A stretch of DNA of 54,707 nucleotides from SVTX01 sp045658225 (GTDB taxonomy: Bacteria; Bacillota; Clostridia; Oscillospirales; CAG-272). The notes beneath the pieces are model-generated. The model made no database searches, was not told where the DNA came from, and saw only the letters and a program-made list of their open reading frames with translations. Shown one piece after another: positions 34,550 through 43,691 of this stretch (positions are counted from its first letter, which is position 1; the number at the start of each line of letters is the position of its first letter). The DNA is taken from positions 1 to 54,707 of the forward strand of contig JAZOUO010000080.1 of the NCBI GenBank assembly GCA_045658225.1, read 5' to 3'. The translations under genes and the position numbers were made by a program.

Positions 34550-35044
34550 TCAGATATCTGTGAACGTGAGCATATCGAACATCTCGCCAACACGGCTTCT
34601 GGACTTTGCTCCGTTGTTTTCCGCGGGCGCAGACTCTTCAGTCTCTGCGGGCTTGTTCTCTATGGGAGCTTCGTGCTTAAACATAGAGCCGTTGAACATA
34701 AGTCTCTTATTTTCAGCCTGAAGTCTTGCACATTCCTTTTCGGTCTTTTCAATATTCTTTTCAAGAAGCGCGAGCTTTTCCTCAAGAACTGCATTTTTTT
34801 CCTTTGCGTCTTCAAGGTCGGAGATGACCTCCTCGAGCGCATCCTTCATCTGAAGCTTGTCTCCGCAAAGATCCAGAGCGCAGAGCAAGGTGGCCTCTAT
34901 TTTAGAGCAGGTCTGGCTCTTGAGAAGAATTGAACGGATACGTCTGTCAAGTATGCCAACGACCTTCTCAACGTCCTCGGCGGGAGCCTCGGAAACAACG
35001 CTAAGCTCCATATCTGCTATAGTGATAATGTACTTCTGCTTCAT
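34550..35044 (-). CDS. zapA: Cell division protein ZapA
   Basis: ZapA binds FtsZ and bundles its filaments at mid-cell. The 164-residue protein has the N-terminal ZapA head (1-45, with YIITIADMELSVVSEAP and EKVVGILDRRI) and a long coiled coil (about 65-115, heptad-rich with EEKLALLEKNIEKTEKE). A low-complexity Glu/Ala/Asn linker and a short conserved-looking RVGEMFDMLTF tail follow. The linker and tail are longer than in the 85-110-residue classical form. It is the first gene of the zapA-U32 unit and divergent from proB. Confidence 0.85.
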   Translation of the reverse strand: MKQKYIITIADMELSVVSEAPAEDVEKVVGILDRRIRSILLKSQTCSKIEATLLCALDLCGDKLQMKDALEEVISDLEDAKEKNAVLEEKLALLEKNIEKTEKECARLQAENKRLMFNGSMFKHEAPIENKPAETEESAPAENNGAKSRSRVGEMFDMLTFTDI

Positions 35045-35113
35045 ACAAACCGCCTTCCTTGCCGCAAATGCGGCTATAAATTACTTATTTTATCTATGTT
35101 TTCAAAAATCTAC

Positions 35114-35142
35114 TTGCAAAACCATATTAACTGTTGTATAAT
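35114..35142 (+). promoter_or_regulatory. Promoter of proB
   Basis: TTGCAA (35114-35119), a 17-base spacer and TATAAT (35137-35142) precede the proB start by about 92 bases. Confidence 0.72.
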
Positions 35143-35234
35143 TAAAATGGTATATTGCTTTATTATATTATAATACAAAATTATGAATTTTGAAAGAGCT
35201 TTTGCAAAAATTTTTTAGGAAAGTGATAAAAATT

Positions 35235-36026
35235 ATGAGTATTTTTGCAGAAAACAAAAAAATAGTTGTAAAGGTAGGCTCGTCTACGCTTATGCATAAG
35301 ACGGGAAAACTGAATCTTCGCCGAATAGAATTGCTTGTGAAGACACTATCCGACCTTAAAAACTCGGGCAAGGACATAATTCTCGTGTCCTCGGGCGCGG
35401 TGAGCGCGGGCATCTCCAAGGCGGGACTGGGACACAGACCGTATTCGCTCGAGGAGAAGCAGGCGATGGCGTCTATAGGACAGAGCGAGCTTATGAAGAT
35501 ATACGACAGATTTTTCTCTGACTACGGTCACACCATAGCTCAGATACTTATGACGCGCGACGTTGTGGATATGGAAAACAGACGCATTGCCGCGCAAAAC
35601 ACGTTTAACACTTTAATTATGATGGGATGTATCCCTATAGTAAACGAGAATGACGCGGTATCCACTGACGAGCTTGGACAGTTTGGCGGAAACGATATCT
35701 TGTCTGCGCATGTTGCCAGACTCACAGGCGCGGATCTTCTTATAAATCTTTCGGACATTGACGGACTTTTTGACAGCGACCCAAGGACTAACCCCGAGGC
35801 AAAACTTATAGAATTTGTTGATGATATAGAAAAATACAAGGGATGCGCGGGTGGCGCGGGAACGGACGCTGGCACGGGCGGTATGGGAGCAAAGCTTGTT
35901 GCGGCGGAGATGGTGACAAGCGAGGGAATACCCATGTTTATAACCAACGGAGAATGCCCAGAGGTGCTTTACGACGTGCTGGAGGGCAAGGCTCGTGGCA
36001 CTTATTTTGCGGCGAAGAAAAATTGA
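35235..36026 (+). CDS. proB: Glutamate 5-kinase
   Basis: ProB phosphorylates glutamate in the first step of proline synthesis. The 263-residue amino-acid kinase has KIVVKVGSSTL at the N-terminus, ILVSSGAVSAGI, VNENDAVS and the ATP-site segment GTGGMGAKL. It is the short form with no C-terminal PUA domain. AGGA lies about 14 bases before the ATG at 35235. proA is not in the window. The Sel1-repeat gene starts 30 bases downstream and may share the transcript. Confidence 0.93.
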   Translation: MSIFAENKKIVVKVGSSTLMHKTGKLNLRRIELLVKTLSDLKNSGKDIILVSSGAVSAGISKAGLGHRPYSLEEKQAMASIGQSELMKIYDRFFSDYGHTIAQILMTRDVVDMENRRIAAQNTFNTLIMMGCIPIVNENDAVSTDELGQFGGNDILSAHVARLTGADLLINLSDIDGLFDSDPRTNPEAKLIEFVDDIEKYKGCAGGAGTDAGTGGMGAKLVAAEMVTSEGIPMFITNGECPEVLYDVLEGKARGTYFAAKKN

Positions 36027-36056
36027 ATTTAATTTGTCTTAGAAAGGAGGGCTAAA

Positions 36057-39000
36057 ATGACGGAAGAGTTGATAAATACGGTGGAGATGTCAGAAGAATT
36101 GCAAAAAGCAACAGAATTTGCGACAAAGGAAGAACCTGACGAGCAGGAGAATATATCCGTCGAGACGGATATATGCCAGGACAAGCCTTGCGGGGAGTAT
36201 ATACATATAGGCGCTGACAGTGACGAGCCCTTCCTTGAAATATTTAAAAGATACGGATTTTCGAGCGTTTCATTTGCCCCGGGTGACAATCTGACAGAGC
36301 TTCATGAAAGTATGCTTGGCGCAAAAATTGCTGTTATATTTGAGTCGCAGGACGTAGTCGACGGCAACAGACATATGGCATATCAGGTGCGCGAGGCGTT
36401 GGCGTGTAAAAAACAGGTCATTATAGTATGCAAAAGGGAACACACGGACTTCGCGAGAAAATTTGAGGATGAGCAGAGTGTTTCCGTCATAAAAAGCGGG
36501 TCTGCGGCAGAGATGCTTCATTTGCTTTTTGTGGAACATCTTTGCAGAATGCCTGAGCTGTACAGTGATGCGGATTGCACCAGAGATGTATACGGAGACG
36601 TGATGCACCATGCGATTGATGCGTGGAGAGGTGTTGCCGCGTCTGAAAAGTATCTGGCAGACAGATACCTTATAGGCGAGCTTTTGCCTATGCTTTCAAA
36701 TAAGGCAGTGTTCTGGTACACACGAGCCAAGGAAAACGGAAGCTTGCGTGCAATAGTTGCGCTCGGAGACTGCTATTTTTCGGGCAACGGATGTCCGGAA
36801 AACAAGAAAAAGGCATATGAGCTTTATAACGAGGCGGCAGAGCAAAACACGCCTGAGGGAATTTTTAAGGTTGGAAAGTGCAAGCTTTACGGCGATGGCT
36901 GTGAGGAGGATATAGACGGCGCATACGAGTATTTTCGTCGTGCCGCATCCATTAAGCGAGAATATTCCGAGGCGGAATATTATATAGGACTTTGTCTGAG
37001 AGATGGACTTGGTGTCCCGCGCTCGCCTGTAGAGGCGAAGGCGCACTTCCTCAGAAGCGCTAAGGGAAACAATGTTGATGCGTTTATTGCGCTTGGAGGA
37101 CTGTTTTCTGATGTATCGACTGACGATTACAACCCTACTCTTGCTTTCGAGTATTATAGCAGAGCCGCGGCGCAGGGAAATATTGACGGACTTTATAACA
37201 AGGGACTTATGCTGTCGCAGGGAGTTGGTTGTGACAAGAACACAGAGTTAGCTCGCGACTGCTTTGATATGGGAGCCAGACAGAAGGATATGCGATGCCT
37301 TTGCTCGCTTGGTATATGCTACGAATACGGTATTGGTTGCGATATTGATTATACTCGCGCCGTCGAATGCTACTCACAGGCGGCAGACAGAGCGTATGCG
37401 GCGGCTGTAAATAACCTCGGTGGCTGCTATTATTACGGGCATGGAGTTGCACGTGACAGAAAAAAGGCGCTTGAGCTTTTTGAGAGGGCGGCTTTGTTTG
37501 GTGACACCAATGCGATGACAAGGCTTGGACTTTGCTATGAGTCGGGAGTGGATTGTCAAAAGGACGAGAAAAGGGCGTTTGGATATTTTCAGCGCGCCTC
37601 GCAATATAATAATGCGATTGCGGCGTATAAGGCGGCGCTTTGCTACGAGAGTGGAATAGGCGTAGAGACAGATTTCAAAAAGGCGTTCTCTCACTTTGAG
37701 CTTGCGGCGACGCTTGGACACGCGCAGGCTATGTGGCATACGGCAAATTACCTCTCCGACGGAGTGGGCACGCAAAGAGACTATTGGGCAGCGTTCAAGT
37801 GGTATTCAAGGGGTGCGGAGGCAGGACATTCGGACTGCTATCTCCAAATGGCTCATTTTGCCTTTCGTGGCGTTGGCACGGTCAAGAATTATTCAAAGGC
37901 GTTTTTCTGCTACAACAAGGCTTTTGAGCTTGGCGCGGACAGAAAAGAGTGCGCTATCCGTATAGGAGTTTGTTATCTGCGCGGACTTGGTGTAAAGGAA
38001 AACAGAGTCCACGCGCTTGAGTGGTTTAAAAAAGCGGCAGCGGCAGGCTCAACAGATGCGATATTCCTCTGCGGTGAGAGCTATTTCTTTGGTTCGGGCT
38101 GTGAGCAGGACTATAAGGTCGCGTCACAGTATTATACGCTCGCTACAAGAGAAGAGCACACCAGAGCAACGGTGGCTCTTGCAATATGCTACGAGATGGG
38201 ACTTGGCGTGCCGCAGAGCAACAAAAAGGCAGCGATACTTTACAAGCGTGCGTCAAATCATGACAACGCAGAGGCGAATTTCAGACTTGCAAGTCTTATA
38301 TACGAAAACGGCGGCTCGGATGAGGGTGTAAAGGCCTTGTTGTTCCGTGCGTCGAATAAGGGACACGCATTGGCTACCTTATGGATCGGTGAATTCTACG
38401 AGCAGGGGCTGGGAATGCCACAGAACTTTGATAAGGCGGCGGAAAAATATCTCGGCGCTATGGCACTTGGAATGGCAAAACAAAAAACGCTTTTGTTCTC
38501 AATGCCAGAAAGGGATAAGGAAAACAGAGACAAGATACATTCCGCATCCGTCAAAGCGACATACAATCTCGGACTATTGCGCGGCAGACATTCGCGTTCT
38601 GTTCGCGACTATACACGCGCGTTTGAATACATTGCGGGCGCGGCGGCGACGGGTTCTACGGAAGCACAGGCGGAAATTTCAAGAATTTACGCGTCGGGTG
38701 GAGACCTTCAGGTATATTTTAAGTCGGAACGACATGCTGACGAGCAGAGCGTTGCGGCTGTTGGTGACGCTATGAACAAACTGGGCGACACTTGGTACGA
38801 GGGCAAACCCTTGCTTGCAAAGAACGACCGCGCGGCAGTTAAGTGCTATCGCATAGCGGCAAATCTTGGAAACGCAAACGCGGCGTATAGCCTTGGCTGG
38901 TGCTTGCGTCATGGTGTAGGCGCAGCAGTCAATGACGTTGAGGCGGCAAAGTGGCTCAAAAAATCCGCAGACCTCGGCAATCCCCACGCGGCATACAGCT

Positions 39001-39137
39001 ATGGGCTTTGCTGTGAGGAGGGAAGCGGAATGGAGATTCCAAATATGCGCGAGGCGGCAACATATTACAGAAAAGCTGCGGCGGCAGGACATACCGAGGC
39101 GAGAAAGCGTCACCTGAGAATATTAGGAAAGCGCTGA
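36057..39137 (+). CDS. Giant Sel1-repeat protein with N-terminal TIR-like domain
   Basis: The 1026-residue protein has two parts. Residues 1-45 are acidic and disordered. Residues about 46-160 form an alternating strand/helix domain (EYIHIGADSDEPF, AKIAVIFESQDVV, MAYQVREALACKKQVIIVCKRE) that resembles a TIR fold; the usual catalytic Glu position seems to read Gln in YQVREAL. Residues about 215-1020 are roughly twenty Sel1 repeats (AAxxYxxAAxxGxxxAxxxLGxxYxxGxGVxxD). Sel1 arrays are protein-interaction scaffolds. AAAGGAGGG gives a strong start. No signal peptide, so cytoplasmic. Function unknown; a signalling or defence scaffold is possible. Confidence 0.85.
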   Translation: MTEELINTVEMSEELQKATEFATKEEPDEQENISVETDICQDKPCGEYIHIGADSDEPFLEIFKRYGFSSVSFAPGDNLTELHESMLGAKIAVIFESQDVVDGNRHMAYQVREALACKKQVIIVCKREHTDFARKFEDEQSVSVIKSGSAAEMLHLLFVEHLCRMPELYSDADCTRDVYGDVMHHAIDAWRGVAASEKYLADRYLIGELLPMLSNKAVFWYTRAKENGSLRAIVALGDCYFSGNGCPENKKKAYELYNEAAEQNTPEGIFKVGKCKLYGDGCEEDIDGAYEYFRRAASIKREYSEAEYYIGLCLRDGLGVPRSPVEAKAHFLRSAKGNNVDAFIALGGLFSDVSTDDYNPTLAFEYYSRAAAQGNIDGLYNKGLMLSQGVGCDKNTELARDCFDMGARQKDMRCLCSLGICYEYGIGCDIDYTRAVECYSQAADRAYAAAVNNLGGCYYYGHGVARDRKKALELFERAALFGDTNAMTRLGLCYESGVDCQKDEKRAFGYFQRASQYNNAIAAYKAALCYESGIGVETDFKKAFSHFELAATLGHAQAMWHTANYLSDGVGTQRDYWAAFKWYSRGAEAGHSDCYLQMAHFAFRGVGTVKNYSKAFFCYNKAFELGADRKECAIRIGVCYLRGLGVKENRVHALEWFKKAAAAGSTDAIFLCGESYFFGSGCEQDYKVASQYYTLATREEHTRATVALAICYEMGLGVPQSNKKAAILYKRASNHDNAEANFRLASLIYENGGSDEGVKALLFRASNKGHALATLWIGEFYEQGLGMPQNFDKAAEKYLGAMALGMAKQKTLLFSMPERDKENRDKIHSASVKATYNLGLLRGRHSRSVRDYTRAFEYIAGAAATGSTEAQAEISRIYASGGDLQVYFKSERHADEQSVAAVGDAMNKLGDTWYEGKPLLAKNDRAAVKCYRIAANLGNANAAYSLGWCLRHGVGAAVNDVEAAKWLKKSADLGNPHAAYSYGLCCEEGSGMEIPNMREAATYYRKAAAAGHTEARKRHLRILGKR

Positions 39138-39146
39138 TTTTTGCTA

Positions 39147-39175
39147 TTGACAAGCAAAAAATTATGTGATATAAT
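39147..39175 (+). promoter_or_regulatory. Promoter of the T-box-tyrS unit
   Basis: A perfect TTGACA (39147-39152), a 17-base spacer and a perfect TATAAT (39170-39175) lie ten bases after the Sel1 gene stop. Confidence 0.92.
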
Positions 39176-39184
39176 CATACAGTA

Positions 39185-39466
39185 AATTGAAAGGCTATGA
39201 TAAGAGCAAGTAGCAACAGTGACCCCGATGCAGAAAGTTGTCGGTTGATGCGAGACAAACGGGAGCTTTTGCGAATACGTCTTTGAGCTTCATGCTGAAC
39301 TGCACCTGCAACAAACTGCACTGCACAGTAGGACATGACGGGTGCTCCCGTTATAGAGTGACGCCGATAAATCGGCTGATAAGGTCTTTTCGGCAACGAA
39401 AGGATAAATCAAGGTGGTACCGCGATAATTCGCCCTTGTTTGCATAAGCAAACAAGGGCTTTTTTG
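39185..39466 (+). promoter_or_regulatory. Tyrosine T-box riboswitch
   Basis: The leader contains the T-box sequence AAGGTGGTACCGCG (39411-39424). A stem I region has an AGTA element near 39209 and a specifier-loop GAA followed by TAC, a tyrosine codon (39276-39278). A terminator GCCCTTGTTTGC/GCAAACAAGGGC with T6 lies at 39433-39465. Uncharged tRNA-Tyr pairing with TAC and with the T-box would stabilise the antiterminator and allow tyrS transcription. Confidence 0.95.
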
Positions 39467-39514
39467 ACCTTTGAAAAATCCCCCAATACTGCGGTTCTCC
39501 TTGTGTGCAGCTCG

Positions 39515-39635
39515 ACTTACGTACAGTAAGCATACGCAAGCATAGCTTGCTGCCGCGAGTTTGCAAATCAAACATCGCCTTCGCTTGGCACGCTTCGTGC
39601 GAGCCTTGTCTTGAAGAATTTTTCTTCGGTCAACT
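39515..39635. repeat. Mini-hairpin array in the tyrS 5' leader
   Basis: Between the T-box terminator and tyrS lie CTTAC-gtaca-GTAAG, GCAAGC-ata-GCTTGC, GTTTG-caaat-CAAAC, GCACG-ctt-CGTGC and GAAGAA-ttt-TTCTTC. They are part of the tyrS messenger once the T-box reads through. The GCGAGTTTGC segment is shared with elements C and D. Confidence 0.6.
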
Positions 39636-39684
39636 AAATATATCAAATACAAAACAAGTAAAAAAACGAAAGGATTAAAGAAAA

Positions 39685-40908
39685 ATGGCAATGAAAATTT
39701 ACGACGAGCTCGTCGCGCGCGGACTTATCGCGCAGGTGACAAATGAAGACGAGATCAAAAATATGATAAACGAGGGCAAGGCAACCTTCTATATCGGATT
39801 TGACCCCACGGCAGACTCTCTGCACGTAGGTCACTTTATGGCGCTCTGCCTTATGAAGAGATTGCAGATGGCAGGCAACAGACCTATCGTTCTTATCGGC
39901 GGTGGCACGGCAATGGTCGGCGACCCCTCGGGCAGAACTGATATGCGTCAAATGATGACAAAGGAAACTATAGCTCACAACTGCGAGTGCTTCTACAAGC
40001 AGATGAGCCGCTTTATTGAGTTTGGCGAGGACAAGGCAATTATGGTAAACAATGCGGATTGGCTTCTTGACCTCAACTACGTCGAGGTTCTCCGTGATGT
40101 TGGAGCGTGCTTCTCGGTAAACAGAATGCTTTCGGCAGAGTGCTACAAGCAGAGAATGGAGAAGGGACTTTCCTTCCTTGAATTCAACTATATGATAATG
40201 CAGTCCTACGACTTCTACCACCTTTTCAAGACATACGGCTGTAATATGCAGTTCGGCGGTGATGACCAGTGGTCGAATATGCTCGGAGGAACAGAGCTTA
40301 TCAGACGCAAGCTTGGTAAGGATGCTCATGCGATGACTATCACTCTGCTTCTGAACTCTGAGGGTAAGAAGATGGGTAAGACACAGTCCGGAGCAGTTTG
40401 GCTTGATCCTGAAAAGACCTCTCCCTACGACTTCTACCAGTACTGGAGAAACGTGGGTGATGCCGACGTTCTCAAGTGTATAAGAATGCTCACGTTCCTT
40501 CCTATTGAGCAGATAAACGAGATGGACGCTTGGGAGGGCTCGCAGCTCAACAAAGCTAAAGAGATACTTGCATACGAGCTTACAAAGCTTGTTCACGGCG
40601 AGGACGAGGCAGAAAAGGCTCAGGCATCCGCAAAGGCGCTTTTCGGAGCAGGTCCCGGAGCAGACGTTCCTACGGCTACTCTCTCCGACGAGGATTTTGT
40701 TGACGGTAATGTTGACATCCTCACAATGCTTGTAAAGAGTGGACTTGTAAAGTCAAAGTCCGAGGCAAGACAGGCAGTCCAGCAGGGCGGCGTGTCCGTC
40801 GAGGGCGAAAAGATCACGGACATCAGAGCAAGCTTTACATGCGAGCAGATCTCGGGCGGAGTGCTTCTCAAAAAGGGCAAGAAGTCCTTTATGAAGATTG
40901 TTTGTTGA
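39685..40908 (+). CDS. tyrS: Tyrosyl-tRNA synthetase
   Basis: This class I enzyme charges tRNA-Tyr. The 407-residue product has the HIGH-type motif HVGH (47-50, in DPTADSLHVGH), QFGGDDQWSNMLGG for tyrosine binding, and the KMSKS-type KKMGKT. A C-terminal S4-like RNA-binding domain contains KSKSEARQAVQQGGVSV. AAAGGA sits about ten bases before the ATG. It is controlled by the T-box at 39185-39466. A terminator follows. Confidence 0.97.
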   Translation: MAMKIYDELVARGLIAQVTNEDEIKNMINEGKATFYIGFDPTADSLHVGHFMALCLMKRLQMAGNRPIVLIGGGTAMVGDPSGRTDMRQMMTKETIAHNCECFYKQMSRFIEFGEDKAIMVNNADWLLDLNYVEVLRDVGACFSVNRMLSAECYKQRMEKGLSFLEFNYMIMQSYDFYHLFKTYGCNMQFGGDDQWSNMLGGTELIRRKLGKDAHAMTITLLLNSEGKKMGKTQSGAVWLDPEKTSPYDFYQYWRNVGDADVLKCIRMLTFLPIEQINEMDAWEGSQLNKAKEILAYELTKLVHGEDEAEKAQASAKALFGAGPGADVPTATLSDEDFVDGNVDILTMLVKSGLVKSKSEARQAVQQGGVSVEGEKITDIRASFTCEQISGGVLLKKGKKSFMKIVC

Positions 40909-40983
40909 TACTGCAAAAAACTCAAAATTGTCAAAAGTGACAAAATATTAAGATACAATCTCAATAAATTCGTCCTAACAAAT

Positions 40984-41025
40984 AAAAGGGTTTTCCACAG
41001 TTTTTCTTGTGGAAAACCCTTTTTT
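40984..41025. terminator. Terminator of tyrS, bidirectional
   Basis: AAAGGGTTTTCCACA pairs with TGTGGAAAACCCTTT, then TTTT. It also faces the convergent holA gene. Confidence 0.9.
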
Positions 41026-41100
41026 TGAATATAAAAATAGCTAGAAACCCTTTGTCTACGGGCAAGTTGCTGTGGAAAAGTCTGTGGAAAGTGTGGAAAA
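40991..41100. other. Cluster of TGTGGAAA motifs
   Basis: TGTGGAAA(A) occurs at 41009, 41071, 41083 and 41092, and inverted at 40991-40999. Each is one base from the DnaA box TGTGGATAA where nine bases match. Two copies are explained by the terminator. The cluster lies between convergent genes and has no assigned role. Confidence 0.4.
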
Positions 41101-41130
41101 CCCTATTTTTTCCAATTTTGAATTTTTACG

Positions 41131-42156
41131 TCAAATCGTACATATCAATTTCTCTAAAACAGAGTACCCGTCGGAGAATGATTTTATCTCAAGGTCGGCG
41201 GCTCTGCACCTCTCAAGCATGACTTTCAGGCGGTCAATTCCTCGTCTTGACCTTAAGGCAAGTGATACCTTATACTCGTGAAATTTGAGTATTTCGGAGA
41301 TCTCGCGTGAGGTAAGCCCGTCGGCAGCGAGCAGCTCAATTGAGAGAGCGTCACAGATATGTGAAACTATTTCACCCATTATGATTACGGGATCCACCCT
41401 TCGAAACTTCATATCTCCAAGGACTGCGAGTGCTACCTCTCGGTTGCCCGCGGCGAGCGCGTTTGACAGTGCGTATGTGTCGAATTCTGCAGAGGGGACG
41501 GACGCTAAGGTCACGTCTTTTTGTGTGACCTCGTTTCTGCCTTGTGAGAGAACGTAGAAAGAAATTTTGTCAGTCTCGGAGGACAGAGTAAACATATCTC
41601 TGCCGCAACGCTCTATTGTGAGCGCGCATATTTCGGGAGAGGCGTTGACTCCGTTATGAGAATAATGCTTGCCAACCCATGAAATGAGACGGGATGGAGA
41701 TATTTTTTCAAAATAAACGGGAGTCAGAAATTCCGAGAGCTTTGAAAGCAACTTTGAGGGGCGTTTCGGTAGAATTCCGTAATCAAAGCGGTCGGAGGCT
41801 ACCGAGATTATTACTGTATTATAGTCGTATTCGTCAAGTGTTGCAAGCGCGGAGCAGAGTGCGTCCACCTCGCTCTGCTTTATGGAGTTGAGATCAAGTC
41901 CTGTGACGATGATGAGCTTTCTGTCAGCCATCATAGGCGCGGGCATTATTGCGTCAAGCAAAGCCGTAGCGGAGTAGGAGAGCGCGTCGAGCTTGAATTC
42001 ATTGAACATAGACAGAGTGCTGTCGGGAGATATGGCGTCCTTCGCCGCAGCGAGTGCGTGGGATTTGAGATAATCCTCTTCGCCAAACAAAAGATATGCT
42101 TTTGCAGGGGTTGATTTTATCTCTTTGCGAAAGTCCGCATCCTTTATAATATTCAT
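41131..42156 (-). CDS. holA: DNA polymerase III delta subunit
   Basis: HolA is the clamp-loader subunit that opens the sliding clamp. The 341-residue protein has the family layout: LLFGEEDYLKSHAL near the start, the AAA+-like first domain with LIIVTGLDLN near 84, ISPSRLISWVGKHY, and a C-terminal collar domain with FRRVDPVIIMGEI. AGGAGG precedes the ATG by six bases. It is divergent from the MATE gene and stands alone; rpsT, a common neighbour of holA in Bacillota, is 41 kb away at the window start. Confidence 0.92.
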   Translation of the reverse strand: MNIIKDADFRKEIKSTPAKAYLLFGEEDYLKSHALAAAKDAISPDSTLSMFNEFKLDALSYSATALLDAIMPAPMMADRKLIIVTGLDLNSIKQSEVDALCSALATLDEYDYNTVIISVASDRFDYGILPKRPSKLLSKLSEFLTPVYFEKISPSRLISWVGKHYSHNGVNASPEICALTIERCGRDMFTLSSETDKISFYVLSQGRNEVTQKDVTLASVPSAEFDTYALSNALAAGNREVALAVLGDMKFRRVDPVIIMGEIVSHICDALSIELLAADGLTSREISEILKFHEYKVSLALRSRRGIDRLKVMLERCRAADLEIKSFSDGYSVLEKLICTI

Positions 42157-42239
42157 TTGCCTCCTCCTTCCCGCGTTATATATACAATTATACCATTTTG
42201 AGCCTCGCTCGTCAAGTGTGATTTGTAAAGCAATTCCAC

Positions 42240-42268
42240 TTGACTTTAGATGAGTTTTATGATAGTAT
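42240..42268 (+). promoter_or_regulatory. Promoter of the MATE gene
   Basis: TTGACT (42240-42245), a 17-base spacer and TAGTAT (42263-42268). Confidence 0.6.
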
Positions 42269-42302
42269 ATTAGTGTTTATGTGAAAAAAAACGGAGATAA
42301 AA

Positions 42303-43682
42303 ATGTCAGAAACTAAGCTTTTGGAAAGAAAAGAAAATAAAATGGGCACGCAGCCCGTGTGGAAGCTGATAGTGACGATGTCGCTTCCTATGGTTGCGTC
42401 GATGATAATTCAGGCGCTTTACAACGTGGTGGACAGTCTTTTTGTTGCGAGCATATCCCCCGAGCAGCTTGAGTTTAACGCAGTAAACCTTTCGTTTGCG
42501 GCGCAGAATTTTATTATTGCGGTCGCAACGGGAACAGGTGTTGGTATCAACGCGCTCCTATCAAAGAGCCTTGGCGAGAAAAATCACGAAAGAGCGCAGA
42601 AAATAGCAAATAATGGTGTGTTTTTAGCGCTTTGCAGCTATATAGTGTTCCTTGTTCTCGGCTTTACGCTTGTCGAGCCTTATATGAGAATTATGACGGA
42701 CAACGAGCAGGTGATTGAGTTTGGTAAGCAGTATTTGATGATTTGCTACGTAGGCTCGTTTGGTGTGTTCGGGCAGATAGTGATGGAGAGGCTCATGATC
42801 TCCACGGGTAAGACCTATCTTTCGATGATAACGCAGGCAACGGGGGCGATAATCAACATAATATTTGACCCCATATTCATCTTTGGTCTCGGTATGGGCG
42901 TTCGCGGCGCGGCGCTTGCCACTGTGCTTGGTCAGGTTATAGGATTTATTGTAGGAATTATTCTTCACTTCAAGCTTAACCGCGAAGTCAAGCTCTCCAT
43001 AAAGGGCTTCAGACCCGACAAAAAGATTATAGGCAACATCTACGCGATTGGTATCCCCTCAATAATAATGGCGTCTATCGGCTCGGTAATGAACGTTATT
43101 TTCAATAATATTCTGTATTCATTCCCCGCGCCCATAGGAGTGTACTCGCAAAACGCGTTTGGCGCGTACTTCAAGCTCCAGAGCTTCGTGCTTATGCCTA
43201 TATTTGGGCTTAACAACGGACTTGTGCCGCTTATAGCGTACAACTACGGCGCGCAGAAGCGCAAGAGAATGACGACGGCTATGCTTATAGGCGGCGGAGC
43301 AGCTACGGTATATATGCTGCTTGGACTTGCGGCGTTTGAGATTTTTCCCGAGCAGCTCGTCAGAATGTTTATAGAGAATGACGAGGCGGTGAGGATTGCG
43401 ACACAGACAATGAGGGTTGCCGCGCTTTCGTTTGTGTTTGCGGGAGTTTGCATAGTTATGGGCTCTATATTTCAGGCACTTGGCAAGAGTATTTTCTCGA
43501 TGTTTACGTCAATTGCACGTCAGCTTGTGGTGCTTATACCCGTGGCGTATTTTTTGGCGAAGCTTGGGGATGTAAATCTCGTTTGGTGGTCGTTTCCGAT
43601 AGCGGAGGTAATGTCGTTTGTTATGTCAGCGGTGTTTTTTGTGGTTATTTACAAACGGATTATTTCCAAGATTCCTGAATAA
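42303..43682 (+). CDS. MATE family efflux transporter
   Basis: The 459-residue membrane protein has about twelve helices and the MATE features PMVASMIIQALYNVVDSLFV, GTGVGINALLSKSLGE, and PIFGLNNGLVPLIAYNYGAQ at the second repeat. MATE proteins export cationic drugs or metabolites in exchange for sodium or protons; substrate unknown. GGAG precedes the ATG. No regulator gene is adjacent. Repeat element B follows ten bases after its stop. Confidence 0.94.
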   Translation: MSETKLLERKENKMGTQPVWKLIVTMSLPMVASMIIQALYNVVDSLFVASISPEQLEFNAVNLSFAAQNFIIAVATGTGVGINALLSKSLGEKNHERAQKIANNGVFLALCSYIVFLVLGFTLVEPYMRIMTDNEQVIEFGKQYLMICYVGSFGVFGQIVMERLMISTGKTYLSMITQATGAIINIIFDPIFIFGLGMGVRGAALATVLGQVIGFIVGIILHFKLNREVKLSIKGFRPDKKIIGNIYAIGIPSIIMASIGSVMNVIFNNILYSFPAPIGVYSQNAFGAYFKLQSFVLMPIFGLNNGLVPLIAYNYGAQKRKRMTTAMLIGGGAATVYMLLGLAAFEIFPEQLVRMFIENDEAVRIATQTMRVAALSFVFAGVCIVMGSIFQALGKSIFSMFTSIARQLVVLIPVAYFLAKLGDVNLVWWSFPIAEVMSFVMSAVFFVVIYKRIISKIPE

Positions 43683-43691
43683 TATTTTTAT

